Source: Imbricaverruca yamaguchii
Lineage: Eukaryota; Arthropoda; Thecostraca; Neoverrucidae
Assembly (NCBI GenBank): GCA_034440575.1
Contig: JAOTOL010001602.1
Location: 510,001-574,000, forward strand
Length of the DNA: 64,000 nucleotides
Reading direction: 5' to 3'
Both the position numbers and the translations under genes were made by a program. Shown piece after piece: positions 1 through 10,897 of the stretch; positions within the stretch are counted from its first letter, which is position 1; each line of letters opens with the position of its first letter. Under the pieces are notes generated by a model. That model made no database searches. It saw only the letters and a program-made list of their open reading frames with translations, and had not been told where the DNA came from.

Positions 1-526
1 AGTTCAGAAAAAGCGCCCGCAGTCCCCATTCTGTCCTACGGAGTATTCCGAGCATGCGCATTTTTCAGTTGAAAGAGAAAGGGTCTCCGCTACGGAGACA
101 GATAGATCAGCTCACAAATTCAAATTTAATCAGCTGTTGGGTTTCTACATTATGTGATAATACGCCCAACTGGAACCCTAGATCCTGTGATCATACATAA
201 AAATATGAATTATCCATGGAAATAGTTATCCCATGCACATATAAAATGATTTGATAACCTCATTCACCCCTCCTGTACCAAGCTGACTGCATACCAAGCT
301 AAGTGGTACAACGTAGGGGTTGAAACACTACCTGTTCTGAAATTTCAAACCTTGATTGGCTACTTGATCGCTTCATGGTGTATCGACCAGGTTTGGTTGC
401 TTAGCACCCATGATGTCGAAGCATTCCAGGAAGTAGTATTCCGAATCAATGATTGACATGCTGTCTACGCCGTTGTTGCATTGTAAAGATGTTTCGTTTT
501 TCATCGGGATGCACACCGGCGGAATG

Positions 527-1303
527 TCCGCTTTGCTGGAGATGAAAAGTTGATTGGTGGGGATGAGTCATCGTTGATTGGCAAAGCGTCACAGGCCTGC
601 ACGCCGACTGATGCAGTGCAGAACAAACCCTGCCCCAGCCTCCCTTACTTTGTGTTTGTGTATTAGTTTGTAATGGGCAATGCGTCTTCAACAAAAATCC
701 CCAGCCATCCCTTAAGATTAGTGTTCCTATTTTTATAAGTTAATTGTACGACCAAATTGTTAGTGCTTCATCGTTCTCAATGTCATGTCTGCCCTTGTGG
801 AACATTTCATGAACATGTTCCAACATGATGTTGCATTTACCTTGCGCTTTGTCAAACTATGTGATTATGTGCGAAACGCAGACTCCCTAAATCTGTGACT
901 TCGAATTTCTGTCTGTCAATCCCCACGACTTCCGAATGGTCATACAATACTCCTGAATGTAATGATCAGAAAATATCTATACACTTATATGAAAATATAT
1001 GTATGGAGGTGTGTAGACTATGAACTCTACTTTATGCCATCGCTTTCATATCTCTTATTTACAGTATTCGTTTATAGCTCGTGTTGCAAGCACAGTATGT
1101 GCAGTGCAGCTAGTGATATGGGTATTGTATTAAGTTGACGTACAAATGTTTGTTGCGCATCTGCTCCCACCGTTGACCATAAATTTACCATTTCCTTATA
1201 AGAATCTCTGAGTTATATCCAGACTGTTTATAATAGTCACTGCACATGGAGGGAATGTATCATTAAATAATTGAATGAATGATAAATAAATAAATATATT
1301 CTT
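527..1303. mobile_element. 777-bp insertion unique to copy A
   Basis: Copies B (near 22770) and C (near 63341) run straight through this point, while copy A is interrupted. The insert is bracketed by GAATG at 522-526 and 1304-1308, which looks like a 5-bp target-site duplication. The right end is an A/T-rich 'aaataaataaata' tract with tgaatgaat repeats, reminiscent of a retroelement 3' end. No convincing coding sequence or inverted ends are visible, so the class is unknown. Confidence 0.6.
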
Positions 1304-1407
1304 GAATGGACTATAGTGGTATATGATTCAAACCACCATTGTCTTCCAGAATCATATGCACCCTTCGGACTGCAATCACTGTGAAGGTACGCCCCACCGT
1401 TAAATTG

Positions 1408-1894
1408 TTAAGTGCATTCCTTATCCAGCACCTTATCTGGGATTTTCACCATCTGACATTTGTTCTCGTAATCACCTTGAAGTACCTCCAGCTGTCGATT
1501 GGCACTCTCCGGTTTTCCCGTCATGGTTGAAAACGGTTTGGCGGTGGCAGAGACCATAACTGTGGCAAGTTTCTCCTCCATATCCCATGGGCTGTTCCAA
1601 CATATCTGTTTGGGGATAAAGGAGGCCCAGAGCGCACCGTGGAAAATGACCGGCAAAGAAATTGCGTACTACCTGAGCTTGCTTTCGGCATAAATCCATG
1701 GAACTCCATGTGTCTCCTTTATGCCTAGGCAGGTCAACTGTATGCCCAGGCATTTGGCGATGTCCAGGATTGTTGTCTGCGAGTGACGTAGCGAACATGG
1801 AAACGACGATGATATTTGATGCAATGGCAAGCTTGTTTCTGTGATGCACTTTTGGAATGCATTGGGCAAATGAACTGCATGTTGCGGTGTTCAC
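1408..1894 (-). pseudogene. Decayed open frame, copy A (unrecognised)
   Basis: A roughly 490-bp minus-strand block present in all three duplication copies. One frame is open for 140 residues here (1472-1894) and for 153 in B and C. A second frame reads 66 residues, one TAG, then 82 more residues in all three copies (1869-1408 here). That second frame contains the pieces CLGIKET and NSPWDMEEK and looks protein-like. The three copies differ at many amino acids in both frames, with no obvious excess of silent changes. I do not recognise the family. It could be an old exon or chance open frames. Confidence 0.3.
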
Positions 1895-2013
1895 AGCTCC
1901 TCTTCTATGACTTTGCTGGCCGTCGCCAGGACATCACCTTCTGAGGCAGCGAAGAGCGGCATGTGTAACAGATGACATCGACGATTAAGTGCGCGGCACT
2001 CTAGAGATGTACA

Positions 2014-2453
2014 TTAACTCGTCCCGTCTCGGGGGGTCTTCAACCGTCCCCCCTCAGGGTTTTCGCGGATAGCGGACGAACGGCGCGCGGAAGCGCAACC
2101 AAATTTGGCATACCCTTTTCCACAACAATTTGACATGCTGATTACATTTTCTCAGGTCAGATCATCTAGGATTAACGAGTTAGTCAAGGTCAAGTGAGGT
2201 CACCTCCAAAGAGTTCAACCAGTCGTCACGCCTTAACGGATACAGATACTTTAATGAAACTTTCAGCGTTTGCTTAACTTTACGAATGCAACAAATCCTA
2301 CCAGTTGAATTTTTTTCTTTCGTTTTTGTGTACAAATAAATTGTACGTAATTCCTAACTTGCAGTTAAAATACAGGATTCTGGCGAAAGTAAGCATTTTT
2401 TATTAGAGCAAGTTGACTTCCAACAACTTTTCTCGGTCTGTTCTACGAATTGG
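2014..2453 (+). mobile_element. TTAA family 1 element, 3'-truncated
   Basis: Begins TTAA-ctcgtcccgtctcgg followed by the subterminal GGTCTTCAACCG hairpin motif, then the family body: the GGTCA-rich stretch, a T-rich tract, and the 'gcaagttgacttc' block. The 3' half is missing; at about 2453 the sequence jumps to material found near 24747 in copy B. The orthologous element in B (23474-24307) is complete at its 3' end, so the truncation is a deletion in A. Confidence 0.8.
2184..2202 (+). promoter_or_regulatory. DR4-type nuclear-receptor half-site pair
   Basis: TCAAGGTCA (2184-2192) followed after AGTG by a second AGGTCA (2197-2202). This is a direct repeat with 4-bp spacing, and the first half has the TCA extension typical of FTZ-F1/SF-1-type monomer sites. 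It sits inside a family 1 TTAA element. Binding is not demonstrated. Confidence 0.35.
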
Positions 2454-3079
2454 AAGTGGCTTCACATGGGCATATTTGTAAGTCTCAACGCGATGACATT
2501 CCCTTCCGAAAATGGTGTTATCAGGATATCGCGAACGGATTCCTGGTTTTATATTGTTTACTTTGAATCGGGGAAATGAGAACGCCTCCAATTCTTATAC
2601 AATATATACCCTTCTCACCTTTGTCTCAGTGTAGATACTTATTAGGTAGTAATTATTATTACCTATATTTCCTATATCACCTCGCGTGATAGCGTTTTTC
2701 AGCCCCTCTGTCACTTCGATCACAGCTACTAAATTGTTTCGGTATGCTACTGATACATGCACTGAAATAATATGAAGACGTGTAATTCTGGATGGTCAGG
2801 AAATACAAACTGACTAGGTATGCTAAGAAATAAAGCTGACTCATGATAAATAAAGTCGGTATTCAATGATAATACGGTACCATAGGTTGTCACCATAATT
2901 CGAGACATTTGTAAAATATATCTTATCTACGCTCGTGGCTGAATAGCAAGCATTTTTCAGGTCTGAATGTAAACGTCACACGAGAAAACCCGTACGTTTT
3001 GCGCAGTGCACATGGGCTCTCGGTCTCATAAATTTTCACGCCAACTTTCACGCCTCGGGTACTTGCTGAGGTCGATATT
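2454..3079. other. Duplicated non-coding sequence with empty fold-back site
   Basis: Matches 24747-24835 plus 27026-27559 in copy B. No gene is visible. CCTGG at 2542-2546 is the unoccupied form of the site that carries the fold-back element in copy B. Confidence 0.6.
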
Positions 3080-3894
3080 TTAACCCGTTCCTTCTGGGGG
3101 TGGGGGTGGGCAGGTTCTTCAACCACCCCCTCAGGTTTATCGCGGATAGGGAACTAATTTGGCATACCTTTTACCACATCAATTTGGCATACCGTTTGAC
3201 AATGTTTAAATCAGATTACTTAGGGTCAACGAGTTAGTCAAAGTTGAGTGACGTCACCTCCAAAAAAATCTGAACCAGTTGTCATGCTTTAACTGGTAGA
3301 GACATTTTAATGACACATTCAGCGTTTGCTTATTTTAGGGATGCAACAAGACGTACCAGAGGATTTTTTTCGTTTTCAACTACATATAAATTTTACATAT
3401 TTGCCAATTGCAGTTCAGATCGATGATTCTGGCTAAAGTAAACATTTTTTTATGAGGGCAAGTTGACTTGGAACAACGTTTCTCGGTTTGCTCTACCTAT
3501 TACAAAAGGGAACTTAAACTTGAAAACACAAAATCTTGAAATATTATAAAGTAAAAAAATTCATTTTTAGAGCCCAAAATAAGTTATGGCCCTGGTCGAT
3601 TTCGCTGTCCTTTCCTGATTCCAAATAATTTTTCTTCTTCCTTTCAAATATGCCCCAAAATAAACTCCCCAGAGCCGAAATCATAATGTAAGTCGTGAAA
3701 GGTCGTGAAAATCTAGCCCCCCTAGTAACGCCACTTTTGGGGTGAAGTTGTTTTGAGGGCGGCTCCGGACCCCAATCGTCGAGCACTTTCCAATGACACC
3801 TCTTTCGTTTTCGTGCGACGCTTAGTTTGGAATTTAGAGGGGGGTTTACTATCCGCCCCCACGGACGGGGTGTGAGGATCTGACCGGAAAGACA
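3080..3894 (+). mobile_element. TTAA family 1 element, nearly full length
   Basis: Starts TTAACCCGttcc with a G-rich run and TTCTTCAACC, followed by the whole family body. The end reads 'acggacggggtgtgaggatctgaccggaaagac' in register with other copies, but the terminal GCGGGTTAA is replaced by unrelated sequence at about 3895. It corresponds to 27560-28432 in copy B, which has a duplicated 5' part and an earlier break. Confidence 0.8.
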
Positions 3895-4636
3895 GCGACC
3901 ACTGCGGTCACCACTGCGGCGGAAAAGGGCCCAAAAGGCCGCCGGCAGGCAGCAACTAGTCGCACGCGGGGAAGAAGCTGGCGCCGCCTAGTGTGCAGGC
4001 CGCACTTAGTGACACCGTGACGCCGTAGGTGGTGACGATGCTCACAGAGGTGACGGTGGTCCGGATGATCGACCAAGACGTGATGATGAGCCGATCCTCC
4101 CTGTAGACGAATCCCGATGTCGCGTCAAGACGCCGACACCATTATATCAAACATGTGTAGCATATTCCAATCGCGCTAGAATGCCACATGATCAACGGTC
4201 CAATGGGAGATGGTTAGCTCAGAAGGTTTGTGGAGGTCAGGGCATGTGCTGAGTATTTTTCAACAAACCTACGTCCGAAAATGTTTGATTGTAGTGTAAA
4301 GAACGTAGCCTTACTTGCAACGAACGATACACTAATTCCCGAGATTAAGGAATCATATATGGTTCACGGAACCGTCGCCCACAACCTGAAAATGATTTCT
4401 TTTCTCTGAAAGTGGATTCCCTCGTGCGGAAAAGCCAGATTGAGCAGAATGTTATTTTGAAATTTGATAGCCGTATTGGTGAGTTACTAAATGGAGATGG
4501 GCATATCAGTCCGTGGTAAGAAAAACAATGATCATTGGAACACTTTATTATTTTGTTATAAGTGGTTGAAGTAATCTATTGTAAGAAGGATAAAGGAGAG
4601 TCGCAGTACATGTAGTTAAGTATATGATGCTCAACT
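3895..4636. other. Duplicated non-coding segment
   Basis: Almost colinear with 42660-43400. Short GC-rich frames on the minus strand (3849-4076) are shared with B but change frame between the copies, so I do not call a gene. The segment leads directly into the 13-bp minisatellite. Confidence 0.5.
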
Positions 4637-4771
4637 ATGGACCGGGGAAGTGGAACGGGGAAGAGGACCGGAGAAGGGGACCGGGGAAGGGTACCGCAGA
4701 AGGGGACCAGGGAATGGGACCCGGGAGGGGACCTGGCAAGGGGACCGGGGTAAGGGACGAGGAAGTGGAAC
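4637..4771 (+). repeat. 13-bp minisatellite, short degenerate allele
   Basis: About ten degenerate units related to ACCGGGGAAGGGG. The flanks on both sides match copy B, where the same array spans about 1.7 kb (43401-45085). Confidence 0.8.
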
Positions 4772-4937
4772 CAGAAAGGGATACCTCGGATGTCGCCAGG
4801 GAAAGGTAGTCGAGGAAGAGGGTAGGAGAACTGGATTAGGTAATGAATAAAGCGAGAAGAGAGCAGGACCGGTCACCTAAAGCTAGGTCTGCTTAGCTCA
4901 GGTCAGAGCCTCTTACATTAGGTTATATTAGGTTAGA

Positions 4938-5879
4938 TTAACACGCCCACCCCCGGTTTTTCATACATAACCCCAGATTTGACCATTCGACAGACACCAA
5001 TATTTGTGTACCTGCTTCGAAATAACCGGTGCGTTGTTGAAAAGAAGAAAACGGAAATCTGCCGAAATTAATTCTAGTTAGGGGCCGCCAAAAAAAAATT
5101 TTCCGCGCCGGACCACAAAATCGGCGTTCATGCGCTTCCAATATATACGCAAAAGGGAAGTTTTCTTAGCAACACTAGGGACTTGTTTGGTGTATGTTGT
5201 TATGCTATTTAGCTTTAAAGTCATGTTAGGTCACCGAGCTCATGTCAGGTCAATTTCATGAGAGGTGAATTGAAGCGAACTTGGTCAACTTGAATGTTGT
5301 CATACATGGAAATGACTGTCATGCGATTGATGTCACGTTGCATGTGGCTCCCTACACATCCTGAAAACTACTGTTCGTCCTTGTGTACCTACGAATTTCA
5401 TACTTTATTCCTGTACTTCACTCCATTCTTTGCGAAGCCGATAGCGTCAAGCCGCCGAACGGAGTCGTCGGGGGGGGGCTGCCCGGGTCCGGTAACTGGA
5501 GCAGGCAATGACCTGATAAAGTGTTGCTATATAGGTGACCGGACGTGAAATTTCGGGTCTAGGATCTGCATTGGATGATTAATAATGTTCAAAACATTTT
5601 TGATGCCCACTTTGGAGCATGTAAACGCAATCATAGCGATCCATAATAATGAGAAGCCACCCGCGCCAAACGAGAAAAGTTTGATTGATATTTTGACCTC
5701 ATTTGACCTTGAAGATATTGACCTCAGGTCATGAAATTTACACACAACAGAGTTCACCACCGTAATTACCCACCCTGCGAATTTTCTTGCTCCAGCTTTA
5801 ATCGGAGCCGAGATCATACAGGTGGCGAAATCCATTCTCCAGGGCTCCAAATTTTTAGAGGCCCTACAGGGCTTGTTAA
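4938..5879 (+). mobile_element. TTAA family 2 element, copy d
   Basis: Bounded by TTAA (4938-4941 and 5876-5879). The left end is TTAACACG with the CGCCCTGGAGG part lost, and the right end is GCCCTACAGGGCTTGTTAA. The interior matches 7970-9141: 'acactagggacttgttt', 'gccgatagcgtcaagccgcc' and the GGTCA-rich segments. At the orthologous position in B only a 76-bp internal-deletion derivative remains (45266-45341). Confidence 0.75.
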
Positions 5880-5920
5880 GTTAGGTTAGGTTAGCTTAGG
5901 TTAGGCTATGTTAGGTTATG
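5876..5920 (+). repeat. Interstitial TTAGG-like array
   Basis: Runs of TTAGG with variants (TTAGC, CTATG, TTATG), immediately to the right of a TTAA element. Shorter TTAGG-like sequence lies just to its left (4916-4936). TTAGG is the canonical arthropod telomere unit. This is an internal copy, not a chromosome end. Confidence 0.6.
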
Positions 5921-6377
5921 CACATCTACGAGTTTGAACATATCAACATTGCGGGAGTTGGCGTGTATCTAGCCTAATGTATGTCGTTATGTAGCTCTCG
6001 CTAAGATTGGCGTTGGAATGTCCCAATGAAACAAACATTTTCATGACGACGCAGGGCTGACTACCATGCTATTCGCCGTTCACGGCACCTCATCTCTCCG
6101 TGCAAGAGCTACTACCATGAAAAGCTATCTGTGTGTCACAAGCATAAGAGGCCAAGGAGTTGGTGTGGAAGGAAGAAAGCTTCTGCATCGCGACCGGTGA
6201 AAACATCGAAGCTTCTCCGTGTGGCTGAGGAGAATGTACCTTCAGATGTTTTAACAGCATGACCGCAGCGAGGGGTGAGGAGGGTAGGGTGGTGTGCGGC
6301 TGTCACTAGGTCTATGGCCTTCGTCTAATCTGGTGATCTTGTGCTTTCTGAACTCTAACCATACTATGTTTGACAAT
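5921..6377. other. Duplicated sequence, no gene seen
   Basis: Colinear with 45383-45839. No open frame or RNA gene is supported. Confidence 0.5.
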
Positions 6378-6548
6378 TTAACCCGTCCCGTCTCCGTGGG
6401 GGGGGGTCTTCACCCTCAGGTTTTTCGCGGATAGCGCACGAACGGAGCGCGGCAGCGCGCCCAAATTTGGCATACATTTTCCCACATAACTTTGACATGC
6501 TGATTAAACCTTTTTAGGTCAGATAATCTAGAGTCAGCGAGTTAGTGA

Positions 6549-6564
6549 AGGTCAAGTGAGGTCA
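6549..6564 (+). promoter_or_regulatory. DR4-type nuclear-receptor half-site pair
   Basis: AGGTCA at 6549-6554 and AGGTCA at 6559-6564 separated by AGTG, within the family 1 element. Sequence match only. Confidence 0.35.
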
Positions 6565-7039
6565 CCTCCAAAAAAGTTCAACCAGTCATCACGCTTTAAC
6601 CGATACAGGTATTTTAATAAAACTTTCAGAGGTAGCTTATCTGTATGAATGCAATAAAACGTATGAGATGAATTTTTCTTTTTTTTCCTTTTTGACTATA
6701 TATACATTTTGCATATTTCCCAACTTGCAGTTCAAATTGAGGATTTTGGCTACAGTAAGTATTTTTTGTTAGGGCAAGTTGACTTCTAACAACGTTTCTC
6801 GGTCTTCTCTACCCATTGGAAAATGAAAATTCAAGAAAAGTTGAAAATAATTATTTTGAAATTTCGAAGAAATACAATTTTTATTTTTCGGGCCCCCAAA
6901 ACACCATTGCCCTGTTCGATTTCGCTGTCCTTTTCTCATTCCAAATAATTTTTTTCTTCATATATCCCCAAAATGAACTCTCCAGAGTAAAAAAACATAA
7001 TGGAAGTGCTGAAAAGTCGTGAAAATCTAGCCACCCTGG

Positions 7040-7047
7040 TGACGTCA
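7040..7047. promoter_or_regulatory. TGACGTCA palindrome (CRE-like)
   Basis: Perfect cAMP-response-element octamer in the 3' third of the family 1 element. The same octamer is at 11461-11468 in another copy, and is altered in some copies (for example near 46506). Confidence 0.35.
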
Positions 7048-7231
7048 CTTTTGGGGGGACAATTTTTTGGAGGACGGGCCCGGACCCTACTCGTAGAGGG
7101 GTTTCCGATGACACCTCGTTCGTTTTCGTGCGATGCTTAGTTTGGATTTTAGAGGGGGTCTTCAACCGCCCTCCCCCCCCCCCCCCCGAGACGGGGTGGG
7201 AAGATTTGACCGCAAAGACATGTCGTGTTAA

Positions 7232-7969
7232 AGCATGTCGTGCCTTTCGATTGCCCTACTAAGATGTATCGAACTTTTAGTTGATTTCCAGCCAGACCAT
7301 CGGATGCACATCATACATGCATGAGCTTTCATGAGTCATACATTTCCGCTGTCATATATTAGTGTAAGGGGTTCATCGATATCGTGAGCTTACTTTGTGG
7401 GAACTAGTTCTCCGCTCTCAGATGCATCACGAACAGATGAGCTTATTTCTGGAAGAAGTTTCGACTGATTGGGTCTGCAAAACAGGCATAGGAGTCAGGC
7501 GAACATAGTCGGTACAGTTCCAGGTGTTCAAGTTCAAGCGTGTTCAAGCGTCAGGAAAACAGCCAGTAATATACAAGGCAGGTACATGGGCCAAACGAAA
7601 GTGATCATGAAACAAACAGGAAATCAGTCGGTGGTCATATCGGCAACGGTTGTCACCTGTACGCTGTTTGGTTCCTGTTCCGACGCTTCATTGAACCTGC
7701 ATGATCCACTAAGGTGATCCACATTTTCAATATTTCAAGCTAGTCGCAACCTATTATGCAAATTGTTTCAGGTATTCATTGCTGATTGGTTCTACATGAA
7801 ATCTATGCAGATAATATTTAATCCCAGAGTAAGACGTGGGACAATATTGTCTCCGTTGATATTGTCGTTTCGCTCATGGTCCTGGAGCTAAGTAAGGTTA
7901 ATGTTCGGTTGTTGGCTCTAACAGTTGTTATTTTTGTCGTAATAGCACGATGGTTGTCACATCCATGTC
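7232..7969. other. Duplicated unique sequence between TTAA elements
   Basis: Matches 46686-47425 closely. An 82-codon frame at 7469-7717 is not preserved in B, so no gene is called. Confidence 0.5.
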
Positions 7970-9141
7970 TTAACACGCGCCCTGGAGGGGCTGGGGGCGA
8001 GTTCGCCCACCCCTCCGGTGTTTCGTAGATAACATCCGATTTTACCTAGCAATATCTGCGGTTTTTGTGTACTTGCTTAGAAATGAACAGCACGTTGGTT
8101 AACGCAAGAAAACGAAAATCGACCGAAAATTTTTCGAGTTAGGGGTCGGTAAAGCCAAAAAAAATTATCAGCGTAAGACCACAAGTATCGGCGCTGATGC
8201 GCTTCCCGTATATTGGGAAACATGAAGTGCTCTTAGCAACACTAGAGACTTGTTTGATGTATATTGATATGCTGCATTGTTTCAAAGTCATGTCAGGTCA
8301 CCGGGGTCAAGTCCGGTCAAGTTCATGACAGGCAAACACACGCCCTGGAGGAGTGGATTGCGAAATCCGCCCACCCCTCCGATTTTTCGTACACAACTCC
8401 ATATTGTACCGGAAGATATGCGCCATTTTATCCGTACCTACATAGAAATATCCGGCGCATTGTTTAAAGTAAGAAAAATGAAAAACTTCCGAAAAAATTT
8501 TCTGTCACGGGCCGTTAAAGTTTTTTTTTTAAATCGCAGCGCCGGACTACAAAAATCGGCGCCGATGCGCTTCCCGTATATTGACAAAAGGGAAGTGTTC
8601 TTGACAACACTAGCGACTTGTTTGTTATATTGTTATGCTATGTAATTTAAAAGTCATGTTAGGTCGCCGAGGTCATCAAGACATGCTAATGGACCCAAAC
8701 TTGGCCAACTGGAATATTGTCATAACTGGAAATGACTGTCATGCGATTGATGTCACATGGCATGTTACTCCCTACACATCCGGAAATCTACTGTTTGTCA
8801 TTGTGTGCTTAAGATTTTCTATACCTTATTCCTGTATTTCACTCCTTTCTTTGCGAAGCCGATTGTGCCGAGCCGCCCAACGGAGTAGTCAGGTGGGCAG
8901 CACGATTCCGGTAACTGGAGAGGTAATGACCTGATAAAGTACTCCTATGTAGGTGACCTGAGGTCAAATGGCGGATCTGGCATACAGTCACGAAATTTGC
9001 ACACAATACAGTTAACGATCGTGCTCATCCACCCTGCGAATTCTGTTGCTCTAGTCTTAATAAGAGCCGAGATATTATGGGGCGGAGTCCGCCCCCCTCC
9101 AGTGCGCGTAATTTCCAGAGGCCCTCCATGGCGCGTGTTAA
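7970..9141 (+). mobile_element. TTAA family 2 element, full length
   Basis: Bounded by TTAA at 7970-7973 and 9138-9141. The left end is CACGCGCCCTGGAGGGG, and the right end is CCCTCCATGGCGCGTG, its near-perfect inverse. Just inside each end lies a GC-rich hairpin (GGAGGGG with CCACCCCTCC). The 5' third is repeated inside the element: a second CACGCCCTGGAGGAG end-like block begins near 8339 and is followed by the same sequence as the first. No transposase is encoded. Confidence 0.85.
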
Positions 9142-10897
9142 AGACAAGTGGAATAGGCGTTGTAGGCCTTGAATGGTATCTGTTGCAATTGAGCAAATAA
9201 TAATGCGATGCTACGTGTGAGTATCTTCAGGTTAGGATGAGAGGTCAGTGCAAGACGAAACATGGCTTCGTTTTCAGGTCTATAGTGTAAAACCAAGCTA
9301 CGATGGCGAAAAAAACGGAATGTTGTGATTGAACATAATGTGGGTGCATCACGTTTCAACTTGATATCAGATCAGGTCACGGCGCTTTTGCCGTAATCTG
9401 CACCGGTCGCCCCATCGTGCGGACAGAAATTACGGATAGCTGCGTCAGCGCTGAGTGTATGTGCCACGGAAAAATCTTGGCATGACAGTTTTGAATAATT
9501 TCACATGCCTTTCAATGCTTCCAACATTTCAACTTCACGGAAGGCAATAACTCTGGTAACTTGGTGTGAATTATCACATCTTACTTTGTATAATTTGATT
9601 CATAGTGTAGTTATTGGCGCCTTTTTTCCTTAAGCATTTCGTCAGGCGTCATGAGTGGACATGACGCCGGTGGCGCCGCTCTGGCGGTGAGCTGGTGAAA
9701 AACCCCCACCAGAGTGGGCTTGCTATGATTAACACGTCTTTTAGGTCAGATACGCAAAACCCTTATCAGGGGGAGGGGGGAAAAATTTCTGGAAGCCATT
9801 CTCAGGACGCTCTCTGTACCAGAACGGATCTATTGGAGAGGTTTAATGCGACATGTTTTGACAGTGAACTTTATTTATTTTCGGTTTGGGTTTTGATTTA
9901 GACTTGGGAAGCCCTTAATGTGACTTTTTGATCTGACCTGGAAGGTCCGGATTTCTCGCATTACTCCATGGCAAATGTTAAAGCTAAGAAGTTTCCTCGC
10001 ACGCTCATCTAGGAGAACTAAGGCCATGGGCGGTGAGCTGCAATTATAGGGTTAGATAACACTCTTATCCTTCAGGAATTTAAGAGCATCAATTAATTCA
10101 ACATTTTCAAAGGCTGATTAGCATTCCACCGGTGTTAGGAAAAGAAACCGTGGCGTTTCGAAGCGAATGAACCGACGATATCTTCCAGAATGGTGTTCTA
10201 GACTGGTAGGATGTGGTCACAATTCTGTTGCGCACATCCAGATTGACATTCTGGGAGCTCGCTTTTCCGTGCAAATACAATGGAACATAAAATGAAGTGC
10301 TTTGCTATCCTTACTGTGCAATAGATATGCGACTTAGTCAAAACGTGCGTGGGACATATGCTGAGAGCTGCTCAGCATTAACAATACAGCAAATATCACA
10401 ACCGTCTAGGGGGACTACATTCTACACGTCTCCGTGCTCAAATCATCACACCCTAGAAGAATAGTAATAGAACACATTCTCGGCAAAGGTGCGTAGCAAC
10501 AGTTTGGTACTTTGGAAGCGGTAAGACTCATAATAGATATGAGTCAGAATTACGATAAATATTCCGACGAAGTACACATGAAAACTCACAACACATCAGC
10601 AGGGAACTCGGCTGTCCTCTTCCTCCTCCTCTTCCTCCGACCCATGCATGGAATCATGTCATCAACCGCACCTGACGATGAAGAATTTCAATATTCGCAA
10701 AGTTCGTGAATGCTAAGATCACTTCACTCGGATGGGGACATAATTCCAATTACCTGGTGTTCAATAGTTCATGCTCTCACACCATGCGAAGTAGCTCAAG
10801 ATTTGCTCCAACTGCATGCTTCCAACCAATCTGTGAACTCGAATTTCATGCTCAAATGGATAACTGAATAGCTTCTTAGCAAGATAGCTTCTCTCCT
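9142..10897. other. Duplicated sequence with an empty TTAA target
   Basis: Colinear with 48717-51660 except for one insertion. The single TTAA at 9978-9981 is the unoccupied target of the family 2 element at 49547-50742. No gene is supported apart from the short secretory-like frame listed separately. Confidence 0.6.
10578..10709 (+). CDS. Candidate secreted micropeptide or signal-peptide exon (copy A)
   Basis: A 43-residue frame starting MKTHN, followed by a hydrophobic core AVLFLLLFL at residues 12-20, a plausible cleavage region after PMHG, and an acidic stretch PDDEEFQY. The copy B version (51340-51474) keeps start, core, acidic tail and stop while changing the middle (IMSS becomes TAGGGA) without breaking frame. 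This could be a first exon with the donor near the stop (ttcGTGAAT), a small secreted peptide, or chance. No family is recognised. Confidence 0.3.
   Translation: MKTHNTSAGNSAVLFLLLFLRPMHGIMSSTAPDDEEFQYSQSS

Larger units (their letters stand above)
6378..7231 (+). mobile_element. TTAA family 1 element, full length
   Basis: Bounded by TTAA at 6378-6381 and 7228-7231. The left end is TTAACCCGTCCCGTCTC, and the right end mirrors it ('gacggggtggg' then 'tgtcgtgttaa'). Both ends carry a G-run, TCTTCAACCG, C-run hairpin in the same orientation. There is no transposase, so it is non-autonomous. TTAA duplication with CCC-starting termini points to piggyBac-like mobilisation, with Kolobok as the alternative. 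The orthologue is 45840-46685. Confidence 0.85.

Noticed and set aside
5876..5920. A true telomere end
   Set aside because: Short, degenerate and internal, with duplicated unique sequence on both sides.
5527..9200. Frames of 60-120 residues within TTAA elements
   Set aside because: They are not conserved in frame between copies of the same element, so the elements are non-coding.
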